From: Zoroaster sp. YZ-2022
Taxonomy: Eukaryota; Echinodermata; Asteroidea; Forcipulatida; Zoroasteridae
NCBI GenBank assembly: GCA_029582265.1
Contig: CM055822.1
Location: forward strand, 8,321,700 to 8,385,699
Direction of reading: 5' to 3'
Length of the DNA stretch: 64,000 nt
Shown here: in pieces, positions 54,561-64,000 of the stretch
Layout: each line of letters begins with the position of its first letter
Numbering within the stretch: position 1 is the first letter of the stretch
The notes under the pieces: generated by a model
Database searches by the model: none
Seen by the model: only the letters and a program-made list of their open reading frames with translations
Told to the model about the DNA's origin: nothing
Position numbers and translations under genes: made by a program

Positions 54561-54985
54561 TGGAAACGAACGAGCAGATTGCGCAACCGGAACAACCTCA
54601 AGCTTCAACGCCGAAGACCGTAACCCAACCAGCGACTAAACCAAAAAACCCAAACAGAGTCGCGGCTGGAAAAAGACTAGCCGAAATTAACAAAAAGAAA
54701 AAACTACAACTCGTTAAACCCGCTAAAAGCGTTAAAACATCTCGCGATAGCGAAGAAGCGCCGAGTTGTAAAGAAAACAACTCGTCGAGCTACTACTACT
54801 ATATAGCTATTGGTTTAGCTATTGGGGGTATCGCTTATTTCTTGTTTAGTAAACCAACTACGATTGGAGAACCAACTACGATTAGAGAACCAACATTTAA
54901 AAACGAACCCGATTCGGTTAAACTCGTTAGAGAACCGCCCACCTCGCAGACGACGAGAGAACTCATTGTTTTTGAAATGGAATAA
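54560..54985 (+). CDS. Basic single-pass membrane protein (141 residues)
   Basis: Lys/Pro-rich N-terminal half (NRVAAGKRLAEINKKKKLQL), one membrane helix (YYYIAIGLAIGGIAYFLF, about residues 78-96), then a repeat GEPTTIREPT and an acidic tail. The RVAAGKRLAE motif is common in animal Polinton small proteins. A DNA-condensing or membrane-anchored virion protein is possible from the basic half. Function unknown. Confidence 0.7.
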   Translation: METNEQIAQPEQPQASTPKTVTQPATKPKNPNRVAAGKRLAEINKKKKLQLVKPAKSVKTSRDSEEAPSCKENNSSSYYYYIAIGLAIGGIAYFLFSKPTTIGEPTTIREPTFKNEPDSVKLVREPPTSQTTRELIVFEME

Positions 54986-55025
54986 AAGTTTTTTTTTTAA
55001 ATATTATATTTAACGACTATAAAAT

Positions 55026-55283
55026 ATGTCTTCAATGCCGATAGATACGAAAACAATCGCAGATTCAGTTTATCACAGCCTCGTTTTTGGTGTTTTTATA
55101 GTTTTATACAGCATGCTCGATAAAAAAATATTAAGCGTAGAACCGGCCAATTTAAATAAACTTAACGTAAAAGACGGGTTAAAACTCACCGTGACGGTCG
55201 CGGTAGCCGGTGCGACTCAAACGGCGTTAATTAAACAAGGAATTTTACCAGATTCGCTCATGCCTAAAAATCCTAATGAATAA
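55026..55283 (+). CDS. Small membrane protein (85 residues)
   Basis: Starts MSSMPIDTKTIADSVYHSLV with a membrane helix (FGVFIVLYSML), then VKDGLKLTVTVAVAGATQTA and QGILPDSLMPKNPNE. Counterpart broken in Polinton-A (23869-24098). Between the basic membrane protein and the integrase on one strand, with 23 bp to the integrase start. Function unknown. Confidence 0.75.
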   Translation: MSSMPIDTKTIADSVYHSLVFGVFIVLYSMLDKKILSVEPANLNKLNVKDGLKLTVTVAVAGATQTALIKQGILPDSLMPKNPNE

Positions 55284-55306
55284 AAAATATGTTGTACAAT
55301 ATTAAA

Positions 55307-56302
55307 ATGAATGAGCTAAAACTTTCAAACGCTTATTATAGTCCGCGAGGATATTACAAAGGTCTTGACGCTATCAGCAAGCTGGCTAAAGAAACTAAAG
55401 TAAATGTAAAAACAGTTCGACAGTGGATAAAAAAGCAAGCGCTGTGGCAAATTTATTTGCCCTATTCTAAATATATTCCAAGACCAACTTCATCAAATAG
55501 TACGTTTGGAAAACCGAATGAGGTTCATCAAGCAGATTTACTGTTTCTTCCGCACGATGTAGTTGGTAGAGTTACGTACAAATACTCGTTAACCGTCGTA
55601 GATGAAGCCAGTAGATTTAAAGAAGCACAACCGTTAACCGATAAAACAGCTACGCAAGTTGGTAACGCGTTTGAGAAAATTTATAAACGTTCGTTATTGT
55701 CTTGGCCTAAAATTATAAAAGTCGATCCTGGAAAAGAATTCATGAGTAGCGTCAACGTATTGATGAGTAAACATAATGTTGTAATACAAAGAAGTGAGGT
55801 CGGTAATCACAGAGCTCAGGGTATGGTGGAGCGATTTAATAGAACTTTGAGTGAAAGATTATTTTCACATCAATACGCGCAAGAAATAGCGACCGATACG
55901 AGAAACAGAGAATGGGTTAAAAGATTACCTCTGGTCGTAAAAGCGTTAAACAACGAGACGACGCGACTAATTAATTTGAAACCTAAAGACGCGATTAAAT
56001 TACATAGTGTCGAGCAAACTCCGGCCTCACCATCAGTTGTAAAGAATGAAAAAAGAATCCCAAACAACAGTTTGGTTCGATATTTATACGCACCCGGTGA
56101 AGTTGAAAAAGATACGAGACGCCGCGCGACCGACCCTATATGGAGTATAAAAACTTATAGAATATCTAAAACTATTAAAGGTGCGAATCAACCCATCTTG
56201 TATTATTTAGAAGGAGGTCCCGCTCGTAGTTTTGTAAAAGAAGAATTACAAATTATTCCTCGAGATACAGAAAATCCTCCAATCATGCATAAGCGACTGT
56301 AA
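55307..56302 (+). CDS. Retroviral-type (rve) integrase
   Basis: 331 residues from the chosen start MNELKLSNAYYSPRGYY; the ORF reaches 6 codons further up but Polinton-A starts at the equivalent codon. Catalytic triad readable: Asp77 (HQADLLFLP), Asp140 (IIKVDPGKEF), Glu175 (RAQGMVERFNRTL), with 34 residues between the last two. N-terminal helix-turn-helix-like region (KVNVKTVRQWIKKQ). The C-terminal region is beta-rich (SIKTYRISKTIKGANQPILY). Makes the staggered cut and joins the element to host DNA. Intact, convergent with PolB (7 bp between stops). Confidence 0.92.
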   Translation: MNELKLSNAYYSPRGYYKGLDAISKLAKETKVNVKTVRQWIKKQALWQIYLPYSKYIPRPTSSNSTFGKPNEVHQADLLFLPHDVVGRVTYKYSLTVVDEASRFKEAQPLTDKTATQVGNAFEKIYKRSLLSWPKIIKVDPGKEFMSSVNVLMSKHNVVIQRSEVGNHRAQGMVERFNRTLSERLFSHQYAQEIATDTRNREWVKRLPLVVKALNNETTRLINLKPKDAIKLHSVEQTPASPSVVKNEKRIPNNSLVRYLYAPGEVEKDTRRRATDPIWSIKTYRISKTIKGANQPILYYLEGGPARSFVKEELQIIPRDTENPPIMHKRL

Positions 56303-56308
56303 TTGTTG

Positions 56309-59300
56309 TTAAACGGTGAAGCTGTAATGACCGTAAGAATGAGTATCTATTCCGTTTTCTAAAATGTATTTCTTTGTGTCTAGAGGAGATAGTGATATTT
56401 TATTTACTCTCGTTGTATATAATCTGTGTTTTTCGTGTTTGATAAAACTCATATTATGATGTAGAGTATTTTTCAACGATAAAACTTGTTTATAACAATC
56501 GTGTTTAATTTGTTGTTCTAAAACTTGTTTTTTAACTCCTTTAGCTTTTCTTATTTGTTTTTCGTCTGATAAAAGTATCGAATACATTTTGGGTCTCAAA
56601 CACACAACTTCAGAAATTAGAGTTCCCGCACACTCGTCTTTCATTTTACCTATCACTTTTTTATTATCTTCAGAATGTAAAAAATGATCTTGTTCATAAT
56701 TTGAAAAGTCGTACAAAGATTTGTTTTTACATAAATCTTTATACACATCTTGTGTTTTAATCTCGAGTAACAAGCTATCCGTATCCGTGTAAATCAACTC
56801 GCAATCATTTTTGTAGTTTGTTTTAAATGGTTGTAATAAAAATCGTACATGAAAGCTTTAGATAAATCCAGTATACTCATTCCTACGTAAACTGGGCGGT
56901 TGAGAACGAGTTTTTGTCTTGTGCATGTGAATAGCTACTAGTTCATTATCGAAAATCCTAGCCTCAGCAAAATTTGGTTTCGCGATGAGTGAACGAATTT
57001 GATTTTCTGCTTTTTCGTCGTTTAATCGCTTCAAATTTACGTTAATGCGATTTCGTACATTTTCCATCGTTTTGCCAAAAACCGAATTGTTCATCAGTTT
57101 AAACAAATCTTTTTAAAAATCACTCTTTGCATCTTTTCTTAATCGCGTATTTAAATCAATGTACGATTTCATCCAACATGATTCGTCAAATTCTAAAACT
57201 TTGTGAATTTTAGTCAGCTTCATGCCGAGTTGTAAATACAATTGTAAATTACGATAATGAATCACGTAGTTGCGTTTGTCGTATAAATTTGGAACTAATT
57301 TTGTAACGTTTGGAGCCGGCTTGCCGGTTAGCAACTCGTGTTGATAGTCGTTCATCCATTCTTTCGGTACTGTCAACGACTCTGGCGCGAGTGGAAATGA
57401 GTTGTGTGAATCGTGTAATTCTTTAACATATTCTAAATCGACTTCTAAAATGTATCCTTTATTGTTTTTAAATCCTTGCTTCTCGAGTGTGTTAATTCGT
57501 TCTTGAGATAACCATTTGAAATTGCCAGTTGGTAAAGGTTGACTCATCGCGTAGCCGTATAAATTATTGGCGTCCAAGTACATGATGTAACTCGATGGTT
57601 TCGATGAATCGTAGTCGTCTAAATACACGTTGTTTGCTTTAGCGTATCGTTTACTCACCATACACGTTCCTCCTCGCGTACCTTTTCTATAAACAAATGC
57701 ATGTCGACATCCGTAAACAAATCTAAAGTTTGTTTCGAATGTTTTAACAAAACGTCCCAACTCAGACCCGGACTCGTATTATAATTAGCCGGATCCAAAT
57801 CGTATTGTTTCATGCAAGTATTACGAAGTTTTCAAACACATCCGCCAACAAGCAAGTATCCGTACGCACGTACAAATCGTGATAATCACCCAAGTTTTAC
57901 AATCAAACTTGTTGTAAACGTTCTTTGCGTGCACGTATTGAGAAGTGGTAATGTGTTGATAGTTTAAACTACTATAAAAGATTCTTGCGAAGTTGTGTTT
58001 CTTTAAAACGCTCGAAAGAGTCCATGTACTCGTAAGGATAAATGCCCTTGCTTTTAATAAGATTAAATTTTTCTAAATTTGATACAAACTTTTTTTGTAA
58101 TTGGAAAAGAATCGTTTGATTTTACGAGTTTGTCTAGCGAAGCTGGTAAAAATTGAGCGCTGTCGATAAATCGTAGTTGATTAATACTAAAAGAAATATA
58201 CTTTTCGATATTGTTTGCGATGCACGTTAGAGTTCCTTTGCTACGACCAGCAGCCTGCATAATGAGATGAGAGTCGTAGCCTCGCAAATTATGAAATACG
58301 ACCGGAATAAAAGTTTTCTCTGGTTTTAAACTTAGTTTTAAATTACAACAATTATGCGCAGCACCTCTATATTTTCCGGTAATGTGACAATGATCGCGTA
58401 CCTTATCGTCTTCAAAAAATGTCTTTTCACATATCCAACACTGTTGCGTGTTTTTATAATATTTTACATCTTCTTCCGTCATCGTAATCTTTACAGGATT
58501 TTTAAATATTTCGTTAATCTGTTCTTCTTCTTTCTGTAATTCATTTAAAACATGTTTAGCCGCATCTTCACCCCTATACGTAGCGGGAGAACTACTTACA
58601 CCATCGCAACGAACAACGACGTATGAATAACCACAAACGATGTGTTCTTGCAGTTTTTTAGTATTGGTAGAGTTTTCATCAACAATCTTTTTAATAATGC
58701 TCTCAAAGTCGGCGTATATTACGAATGGAACTTTCATCTTTTTATGATAATTTATAAACTTTACCTTGTCGTTTTTATGCTTTTCTGGTAAAACTATTTT
58801 TGTCGGTCTGTCGTTTGTTCCCTTACACATTTCTACGTGATTTTCGAGATATTGTTCTGTCGAAAAACCTTGCAAACATCTCAAACAAAAATGTTTACGT
58901 TCTTTGTGGTTCGTTTGATCGTAAAGTAATTTATTCACGTCTTTTATGTAAACGTAGTGATATCTAGCTTCTTTGTGAATCAATAGTAAATTTATGCGAT
59001 CCAGCTCCGATGGTTGTTCGCTGAGTTTGTAAGGTAGTATCGATTTTGACTCACAACCAAAAACGTTTATCGCTATATTGTTTTGTTTCTCTACTCGCTT
59101 AATTTGATTAATAGGAGTTGGTGCTTCAATGTTGTTAACATTTAAACCATCTTCAATTGGGTACTTGCTCATTCTTTGCGGATCCTTGCAAGCTGGAAAA
59201 AGTGCACTACGCAAAGACCATCTCAAACAATTATCATCGTTGTTTTTAACGTTGATGCACGCTTTTTTATTTTTTATATAGTCGCATAGCTCGATATAAC

Positions 59301-60035
59301 TACCTCCTTTTAGAGGTTTATATTTCGCGATGGTAAGATTCATATCTACGATACGATCTATTTCCCATCCAGAACCCTCTCTCGTATATTTTCTAAAGCT
59401 TCAGCAATTTGTGAAAAAACAGTAACGAGCATATCTTCAATGTCGTCTAAATTTAATAAAACAATTTGCTTATTATTATGAAAATTTGGCACAGCTTCAT
59501 CGACTAAACCATTTTGTTTTACTTTAAGTAATTTAATGTGCACGTATATCATAAACTTGCACGCGTTAAATTCTCGCAAGTCTTCACGCAACTTGGTAAT
59601 AATCTTTGGTTTTACCGATTGTGAACAAATGTTCAAATCTTTTTCTTTGCTGTGATTCAACGGAACAACCATTATTCGTTCGCGCAAATATTTTCCACCG
59701 TCTTTTGGTGGGTTAAACCTCAACTCTTCTTCTTTACCGTGAAACCTTTTAATAGCGGCTACATAATCTTTTTTAATCAATTGCCCTTTTTTCCCTGAGC
59801 CGTGTCTAGGAATATTTATATTTTCAACATTTATACGTCTTTTCAATTCAACTAAATTTAATTTGTACAATGGGTTTTGTTTTTGCCGTTGTATATACTT
59901 TTTCACCGCGTTGTAATAACTACGTTTATCTACTTTATTCTTGTTGTTTTGCACGAGAATTATTCGACCAATGTGTTCTCGTGCAAACTCTTTCAATTCT
60001 GGTAATGTCCATTTTGATAAATATTTTGTTGTCAT
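56309..60035 (-). pseudogene. polB: Protein-primed-type DNA polymerase B, frameshifted
   Basis: About 1,230 codons in family order. N-terminal SAP-like region (59358-60035); C2H2-like finger (CLRCLQGF), exo I YADFES (about 58716-58699), endonuclease-VII-like finger (CWIC, DHCHITGKYRGAAHNCC), exo II LRGYDSHL; exo III near 57860; motif A YLDANNLYGY (about 57580); motif B KLMNNSVFGKT (about 57100); motif C YTDTDSL (about 56790). All motifs are intact. The frame is broken by single-base changes in short homopolymers (near 59365, 58070, 57895, 57830, 56830), a 4-base loss near 58000, and a TAA at 57113. Either decay or sequence error. Start ATG lies in the right TIR. Confidence 0.9.
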
Positions 60036-60282
60036 CTTTATTATTAAACTAGATAATATGTTGGGTTTTTTTTAAATTTTATTTGTCATTTTTTAAACTA
60101 GCTTTTTAAAACCAGCGGTAACGCCGCGTAAAACCGGCGGTAACATCTAAATCTATTTTTGTGACGTCATCAATACTTTCATGACGTCACGATTTTTCGC
60201 TACCCCTAAGGGGGTAGCGAAAAATGATTTTCAAAAATGATTTTTATGCAGCTGCGCTAGGACCCCCATCTACCATACTACT
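60028..60282 (-). repeat. Polinton-B right TIR
   Basis: 255 bp, inverted copy of 40846-41119, differing mainly by a 15-base shorter central palindrome and small changes near the inner end. It contains the PolB ATG and the codons MTT, the same as the Cys-rich gene at the other end. Confidence 0.95.
60162..60189. promoter_or_regulatory. Paired CRE/ATF sites in right TIR, upstream of PolB
   Basis: Perfect TGACGTCA at 60162-60169 and 60182-60189, about 127-155 bp upstream of the PolB ATG. Same spacing as in the left TIR. Confidence 0.6.
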
Positions 60283-60624
60283 CCTCACGTGCGAGCCCAA
60301 CTCCCTGAAGGTACCAACCCAATGATCCGGCTGAAGCGCCTTCCTCCCTACTCCCCATTCCTGAACAGCACGGAGATGGCACATTCTGCATTCAAGGCTG
60401 CAGTTAAACGCACCCTTGGGTTACCGAAGTGGCAACAGCGCGTCGGAGACAGACAGGCTGCCCGGCAAGCAGGAATGAACATGCAGCAGTGGAGGTGCGA
60501 TCTCCTTCAACAAGCAGCCATTCAGAGCGTTGATGCCATCACCCAAGTGAAGTGCATGCAGTGGTATAACCATACCCAAACATATATGCCACGATGTCTG
60601 CCACGCCAACAGATTGATGGTTGA
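60283..60624 (+). pseudogene. IS630/Tc1-type transposase, right half
   Basis: Continues the transposase after Polinton-B: MIRLKRLPPYSPFLNSTEMA with the third catalytic residue (Glu in STE, the family pattern PPYSPFLNPxE), then KAAVKRTLGLPKWQQRVGDR and a C-terminus ending PRCLPRQQIDG with stop at 60622. Joined to the left half after removal of one cctca the frame is continuous across the site. Confidence 0.85.
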
Positions 60625-60776
60625 GGAAGAAACAACATAAATAACAATAAGAAACCAGGATAAAAAAAACCATAAAGAAACACCCAAACAATAACAAACG
60701 TTAATGTTTCACAAACACAAACACAAAAACAAATTAGGTCTTGATCTTGGTCAGTTAACCAATAAAGATTCCCCCC

Positions 60777-60777
60777 C

Positions 60778-60807
<30 letters not shown>
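60777..60807. repeat. Poly-A stretch preceded by C run
   Basis: A run of eight C then about 30 A. Marks the 3' edge of the region downstream of the transposase and may be an old retroposon tail or just a low-complexity tract. No coding role. Confidence 0.8.
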
Positions 60808-60809
<2 letters not shown>

Positions 60810-60810
<1 letters not shown>

Positions 60811-63529
60811 CACAAGAAAAGAAAAAATAATAAAAAAGAAAAAAACGAACAATAGGCCCCATATAAAATCTACGGGAAACATAAATGAATAAAGAAAAAC
60901 AAAAGGGCAAAATTTAATCAATTGTTTATCTCCCGACGCAAGAATTTCACCAATCTATAAAAACAAAAGGTTTGACTGAATTAAAGTGACGATACGAAAC
61001 AGTTGTCTAGTACAATTAATTTGTTTTCTGTTTGTTCGCATTTTTTTATCGTACTTATTTCAATTCTCATTTAGCGAAATTGATTGCCTCTTTACGAAAT
61101 TGAAAAAAAAATAAACAGCAAAAATCTCCACTCGAACCAGCTTTGCTAAATTGAATGATGATTGTACGTCACGAAAAAGAACGACGATATGCTAAATTGA
61201 ACACATTGCTAAAGGAATTCGAATGCCTCGAAACGAAATTGAATGCCCGAATTCTGAATTTGAAACACAGTAAAAACTGGAGAGGCAAAATCGCTTTAAT
61301 TCGAACGCACGACAATTAAATTGGCTGCTCATTTGCCGAAATTGACCGAGAAAACCTATATAATTATATTATTTTATTCCTTGCTTTTATTTATTTTCTC
61401 CAAAAGCACAACTTTCCGATTTTTTGCCCCTGGAATGATACCAAGTTGCCAGGAATGTTACAAATTATAAAAAATAAATAAATAAATAAATAAAACAATT
61501 CAAAACAATTCAAATGGCTGCGCCTTTCAATTTCAAGATGGCCTTTGCCCTAACTATTGTAAAACATAAATAATATCATTTGGAGGCTTTACGACCCTAA
61601 TTTTATCATAAAATGTAATACAGCAATGATTTAGGAGTTAAGAAAGTCCAATAATTGGGAAAATGTCATAAATGGCGGCCATTTTGAAATCCAAAATGGC
61701 GGACGAAGATGCCATGTAAACAAATGATATTGTTTTTTCACACGCAAATGAAGTCTCCAAGGACTCTACTGCTTCTTTCTGAGACCTGGCGCGTCAATCA
61801 GTGGAACAGTACATCATGAATGACATGAATGATCTTGGAGAACTATGCTATTGTCCAAGATGTAGTGTCTAAATTCCCATTTGACAAGCCATGTTTCTGC
61901 TTGTTTCCATCTTGCGAATGACCTTCAGTGCTCTGGTGATATCAACTCATATCAAGATTCAAACCCAAGTTAAAATAATTAGTAGAATGGTTAGCTAACA
62001 CTGTTTAATGTTGCATGTTCATTTTATTACGTTAAGTACTGTAATATAGGTTTTCCTTGACAAACCATGGCTGAGATTTCCCCGGTCATATCCCAATCAA
62101 TCTCCTCATAATGTGGCCCATTTTATTTCATCATTATTTTGTTTTTGAGAACGCACACACCAATGCCCTTATATGAAACAGTTTGATGACAATATCTTAT
62201 GTTTTCTTAAGACCGATTAGCGCTATGTGATCGGTTTTTGTTGTGTTAGTCACTACGTTTTATACTTTAAGTTTGAATATTTCCTTGATTGTACCTTTAA
62301 TGTTTGACTCTGGGTTAACGTTGTAGGTAGGTTTCATTTTGATGGCAAACTGAATGAATGTATTTGTACACGTATAGTTCTTCTGCCAAGTTGACGAGTC
62401 CATTTAAGTTTCTAGAACTTTCTTTCAGTAATTAAACTTGCGTGGGAAAGGTTGTTCAACTTTCGTTCCACAATGAAACGTAAGTTTAGATGTTTCTGTA
62501 ACGAAAGAACGAAATCCGTTTGTTGAGAGTGAAGACGTTAGAGATAAGAGGGTGCTTGATGACCAGGATGAACGACCAGCAACCTTAAACTCAGGAGATT
62601 GAGTTGACAACCAAGATTCGGTAAATCTGTACCGACTTGTCCTGATCTCGGCCCTTTGGCAAAATTCAGTGCAAAGCTGCAGCCACCGACAACAAAAATA
62701 TGTCCAGATCGCAGCAACCCTCAACCAAGTAAGACACCCAACTGGAACAAATCCTATGGCCATTTGTGGCGGTCCTGAGATACGAGTAGCCCTTTACCCT
62801 GCTGTGAAAGACGACAAAGTTACCGAGGCATGAAGAGTCTTCATGATAAGATGTAACTATAGACGCCTACCGTAACTATAAACGCCTGCAGTATAGTAAC
62901 AAGACAGAATGTAAAGTAGCCTGTATATATGTAATACCGAAAAGCTTAACGCATTCCTGCGATACCATCACAACAGAGTGAGGTCTGGAAACTTTTAAAA
63001 GAATAGCCTATATATAGTACATTCATCAAGGTAACCAAGGAAAATATAATAGAGCCAATAAGAATATACTGGAAATGGGACCTTGTAAGAAACTTATTTA
63101 AGAACGTAATTTCATCTTAAAAATCAAAACAATAAATAATACCCCATAAATATTAAGCTTATTAATTGATTGATTTATTTGCGCACTTTCTGTGACAAAT
63201 ACAGTGATTATTGTTTGTGTAGTATTCCCTTCTTATTCAAAATTGTAAATTGTGTAAATATTATAACATAGTGTTCATGGAAGTATGAGAATTGTGTCCA
63301 TGTTTCTCTTCATTTGTGTTTGCGTTCGGAAGTGATTCTATTGGACCGGGCTCACCACCATTAGAAGAGAAATTTATAAAATTCAGAGTTTGGTGGTGAC
63401 AAGCTTTTGTCTTGTGTTGGAGGATCTTGCTGTACTGCACTCTTCACTTTCTTCGGTCTCCTGATGAGCAAACTAGTCGACATGTTGAGAACAAACCAAC
63501 CGGCTCTTTCTTCCAAGAAGAGATTATTA
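60810..63529. other. No gene recognised
   Basis: AT-rich DNA with recurring gaaattga words at 61070-61330, an (AAAT)n tract at 61472-61494, and repeated aaatggcggc / aaatggcgga words near 61674-61704. The GC-richer 62440-62830 was checked on both strands without a recognisable protein. No RNA gene seen. Confidence 0.45.
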
Positions 63530-63900
63530 CATGGTGTACTTGAAAGAACTCAATAACATACAAACGTCATGTTCAACAAACGAAATTGTTGTATACATTT
63601 TTGCAATTTGTTTCAATAATTATACGACACAACACAATACAATCAGAAACATGTTTATAGATCAGTTTTTGAATGTACATCTGGATTTAACCACACATCA
63701 TGCTTATAGAATAGATTGTATGATAAGAACATGTGAGAACATGTATTTTCTAATAATTAAAATAATTGTCCCACAATGTGTATAGCACTCAATAGAGGGA
63801 ACATTGCCACTGAACATTTTTATATCGATGCACTCTAGTGATGTTTACCGGTTTATTTGTTTGTTTCTCTAAAATAATTGTCTTTGCAATGACAATGTTT
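63530..63900. repeat. Copy of the LRR intron (duplicated host segment)
   Basis: 63560-63790 resembles 36960-37220 (gaaattgttgta, caatcagaaacatg, agatcag, gaatgtatatctggatttaa-like, catgcttata, attgtcccaca), and 63800-63850 resembles 38420-38480. It is the intron of another copy of the LRR unit whose exon must lie beyond the window or be lost. Confidence 0.6.
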
Positions 63901-64000
63901 TTACAAAATTTATTTGACATCTGACGGTGAAACACATTGAAAAGAAGTACGGAATTCATGTTTGCCAATTGATTATTTGTTTGTATTGTCACATTTGTTT

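Larger units (their letters stand above)
40846..60282. mobile_element. Polinton-B (nearly complete Polinton/Maverick)
   Basis: 19.4 kb, or about 16.7 kb without the nested LINE. It has terminal inverted repeats of about 255-274 bp and a 5-bp direct repeat cctca on both sides (40841-40845 and 60283-60287). Removing the element and one cctca rejoins the host transposase frame exactly, which fixes both ends. Intact genes: Cys-rich protein, 209-, 155-, 166- and 224-residue genes, 363-residue protein, 423- and 147-residue proteins, major capsid, integrase, two small membrane proteins. Broken: PolB, one of two coiled-coil copies, the 174-residue gene, and two genes with premature stops. No adenain-type protease was found. 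Confidence 0.95.

Noticed and set aside
55307..56302. Integrase as part of a retrovirus or LTR element
   Set aside because: No LTR, gag or RT nearby; it lies in a Polinton gene set with PolB, capsid and TIRs, where this integrase is standard.
62425..62763. 112-codon minus-strand frame
   Set aside because: No motif, odd composition, no splice or start context; probably chance in a GC-richer patch.

Overview
The window is about 64 kb of AT-rich, intron-rich, repeat-laden animal DNA. No bacterial or phage-style gene layout is present. Host coding sequence is sparse: two or three leucine-rich-repeat (LRR) exons of about 72 bp with splice signals and with flanking introns that are copies of each other. 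Everything else recognisable is mobile DNA. The 72-bp LRR exons, the CR1/L2-like, Ty3-like, hAT-like and THAP remnants, and the large Polintons suggest an invertebrate, possibly a marine deuterostome such as amphioxus. That placement is an inference, not proven by the sequence.

The main content is two related Polinton/Maverick (adintovirus-like) elements. Polinton-A (18655-35017) is heavily decayed. Polinton-B (40846-60282) is much better preserved, has terminal inverted repeats (TIRs) and a 5-bp target duplication, and sits inside an IS630/Tc1-type transposase gene. The two lie in opposite orientation with nearly complete gene-for-gene synteny: protein-primed-type DNA polymerase B, retroviral-type integrase, a series of small membrane proteins, A32-like packaging ATPase, double-jelly-roll major capsid protein, several conserved unnamed proteins, a probable minor capsid protein, and a Cys-rich protein. 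Polinton-B carries a 5'-truncated CR1/L2-like LINE of about 2.7 kb between its ATPase and a small membrane-protein cluster.

The most unusual item is in Polinton-A. Next to its right TIR is a minus-strand gene (33709-34769, broken by frameshifts) whose pieces together resemble a PCNA-type sliding clamp with a roughly 100-residue N-terminal extension. A clamp is unexpected beside a protein-primed polymerase, and Polinton-B lacks the gene. In both elements the TIR runs into the first codons of the two outward-lying genes, so each TIR carries a promoter, a 5' leader and a start codon. Polinton-B's TIR also carries paired TGACGTCA (CRE/ATF) sites and a 50-bp perfect palindrome.

Layout: 1-3.1 kb, minisatellite plus LINE endonuclease and Ty3/gypsy remnants; 4.56-4.80 kb, THAP-domain remnant; 5.19 kb, LRR-like exon; 8.4-12.6 kb, (TTC)n and two tandem-repeat arrays; 14.1-14.5 kb, MITE; 15.9-16.2 kb, LINE tail; 17.6-18.5 kb, nested hAT-like elements; 18.7-35.0 kb, Polinton-A; 36.3-36.6 kb, LINE remnant; 36.9-37.5 kb, LRR exons; 40.0-40.8 kb, LINE linker fragment and the left half of a transposase; 40.8-60.3 kb, Polinton-B; 60.3-60.6 kb, the right half of the transposase; the remainder is intron-like DNA with copies of the LRR introns.
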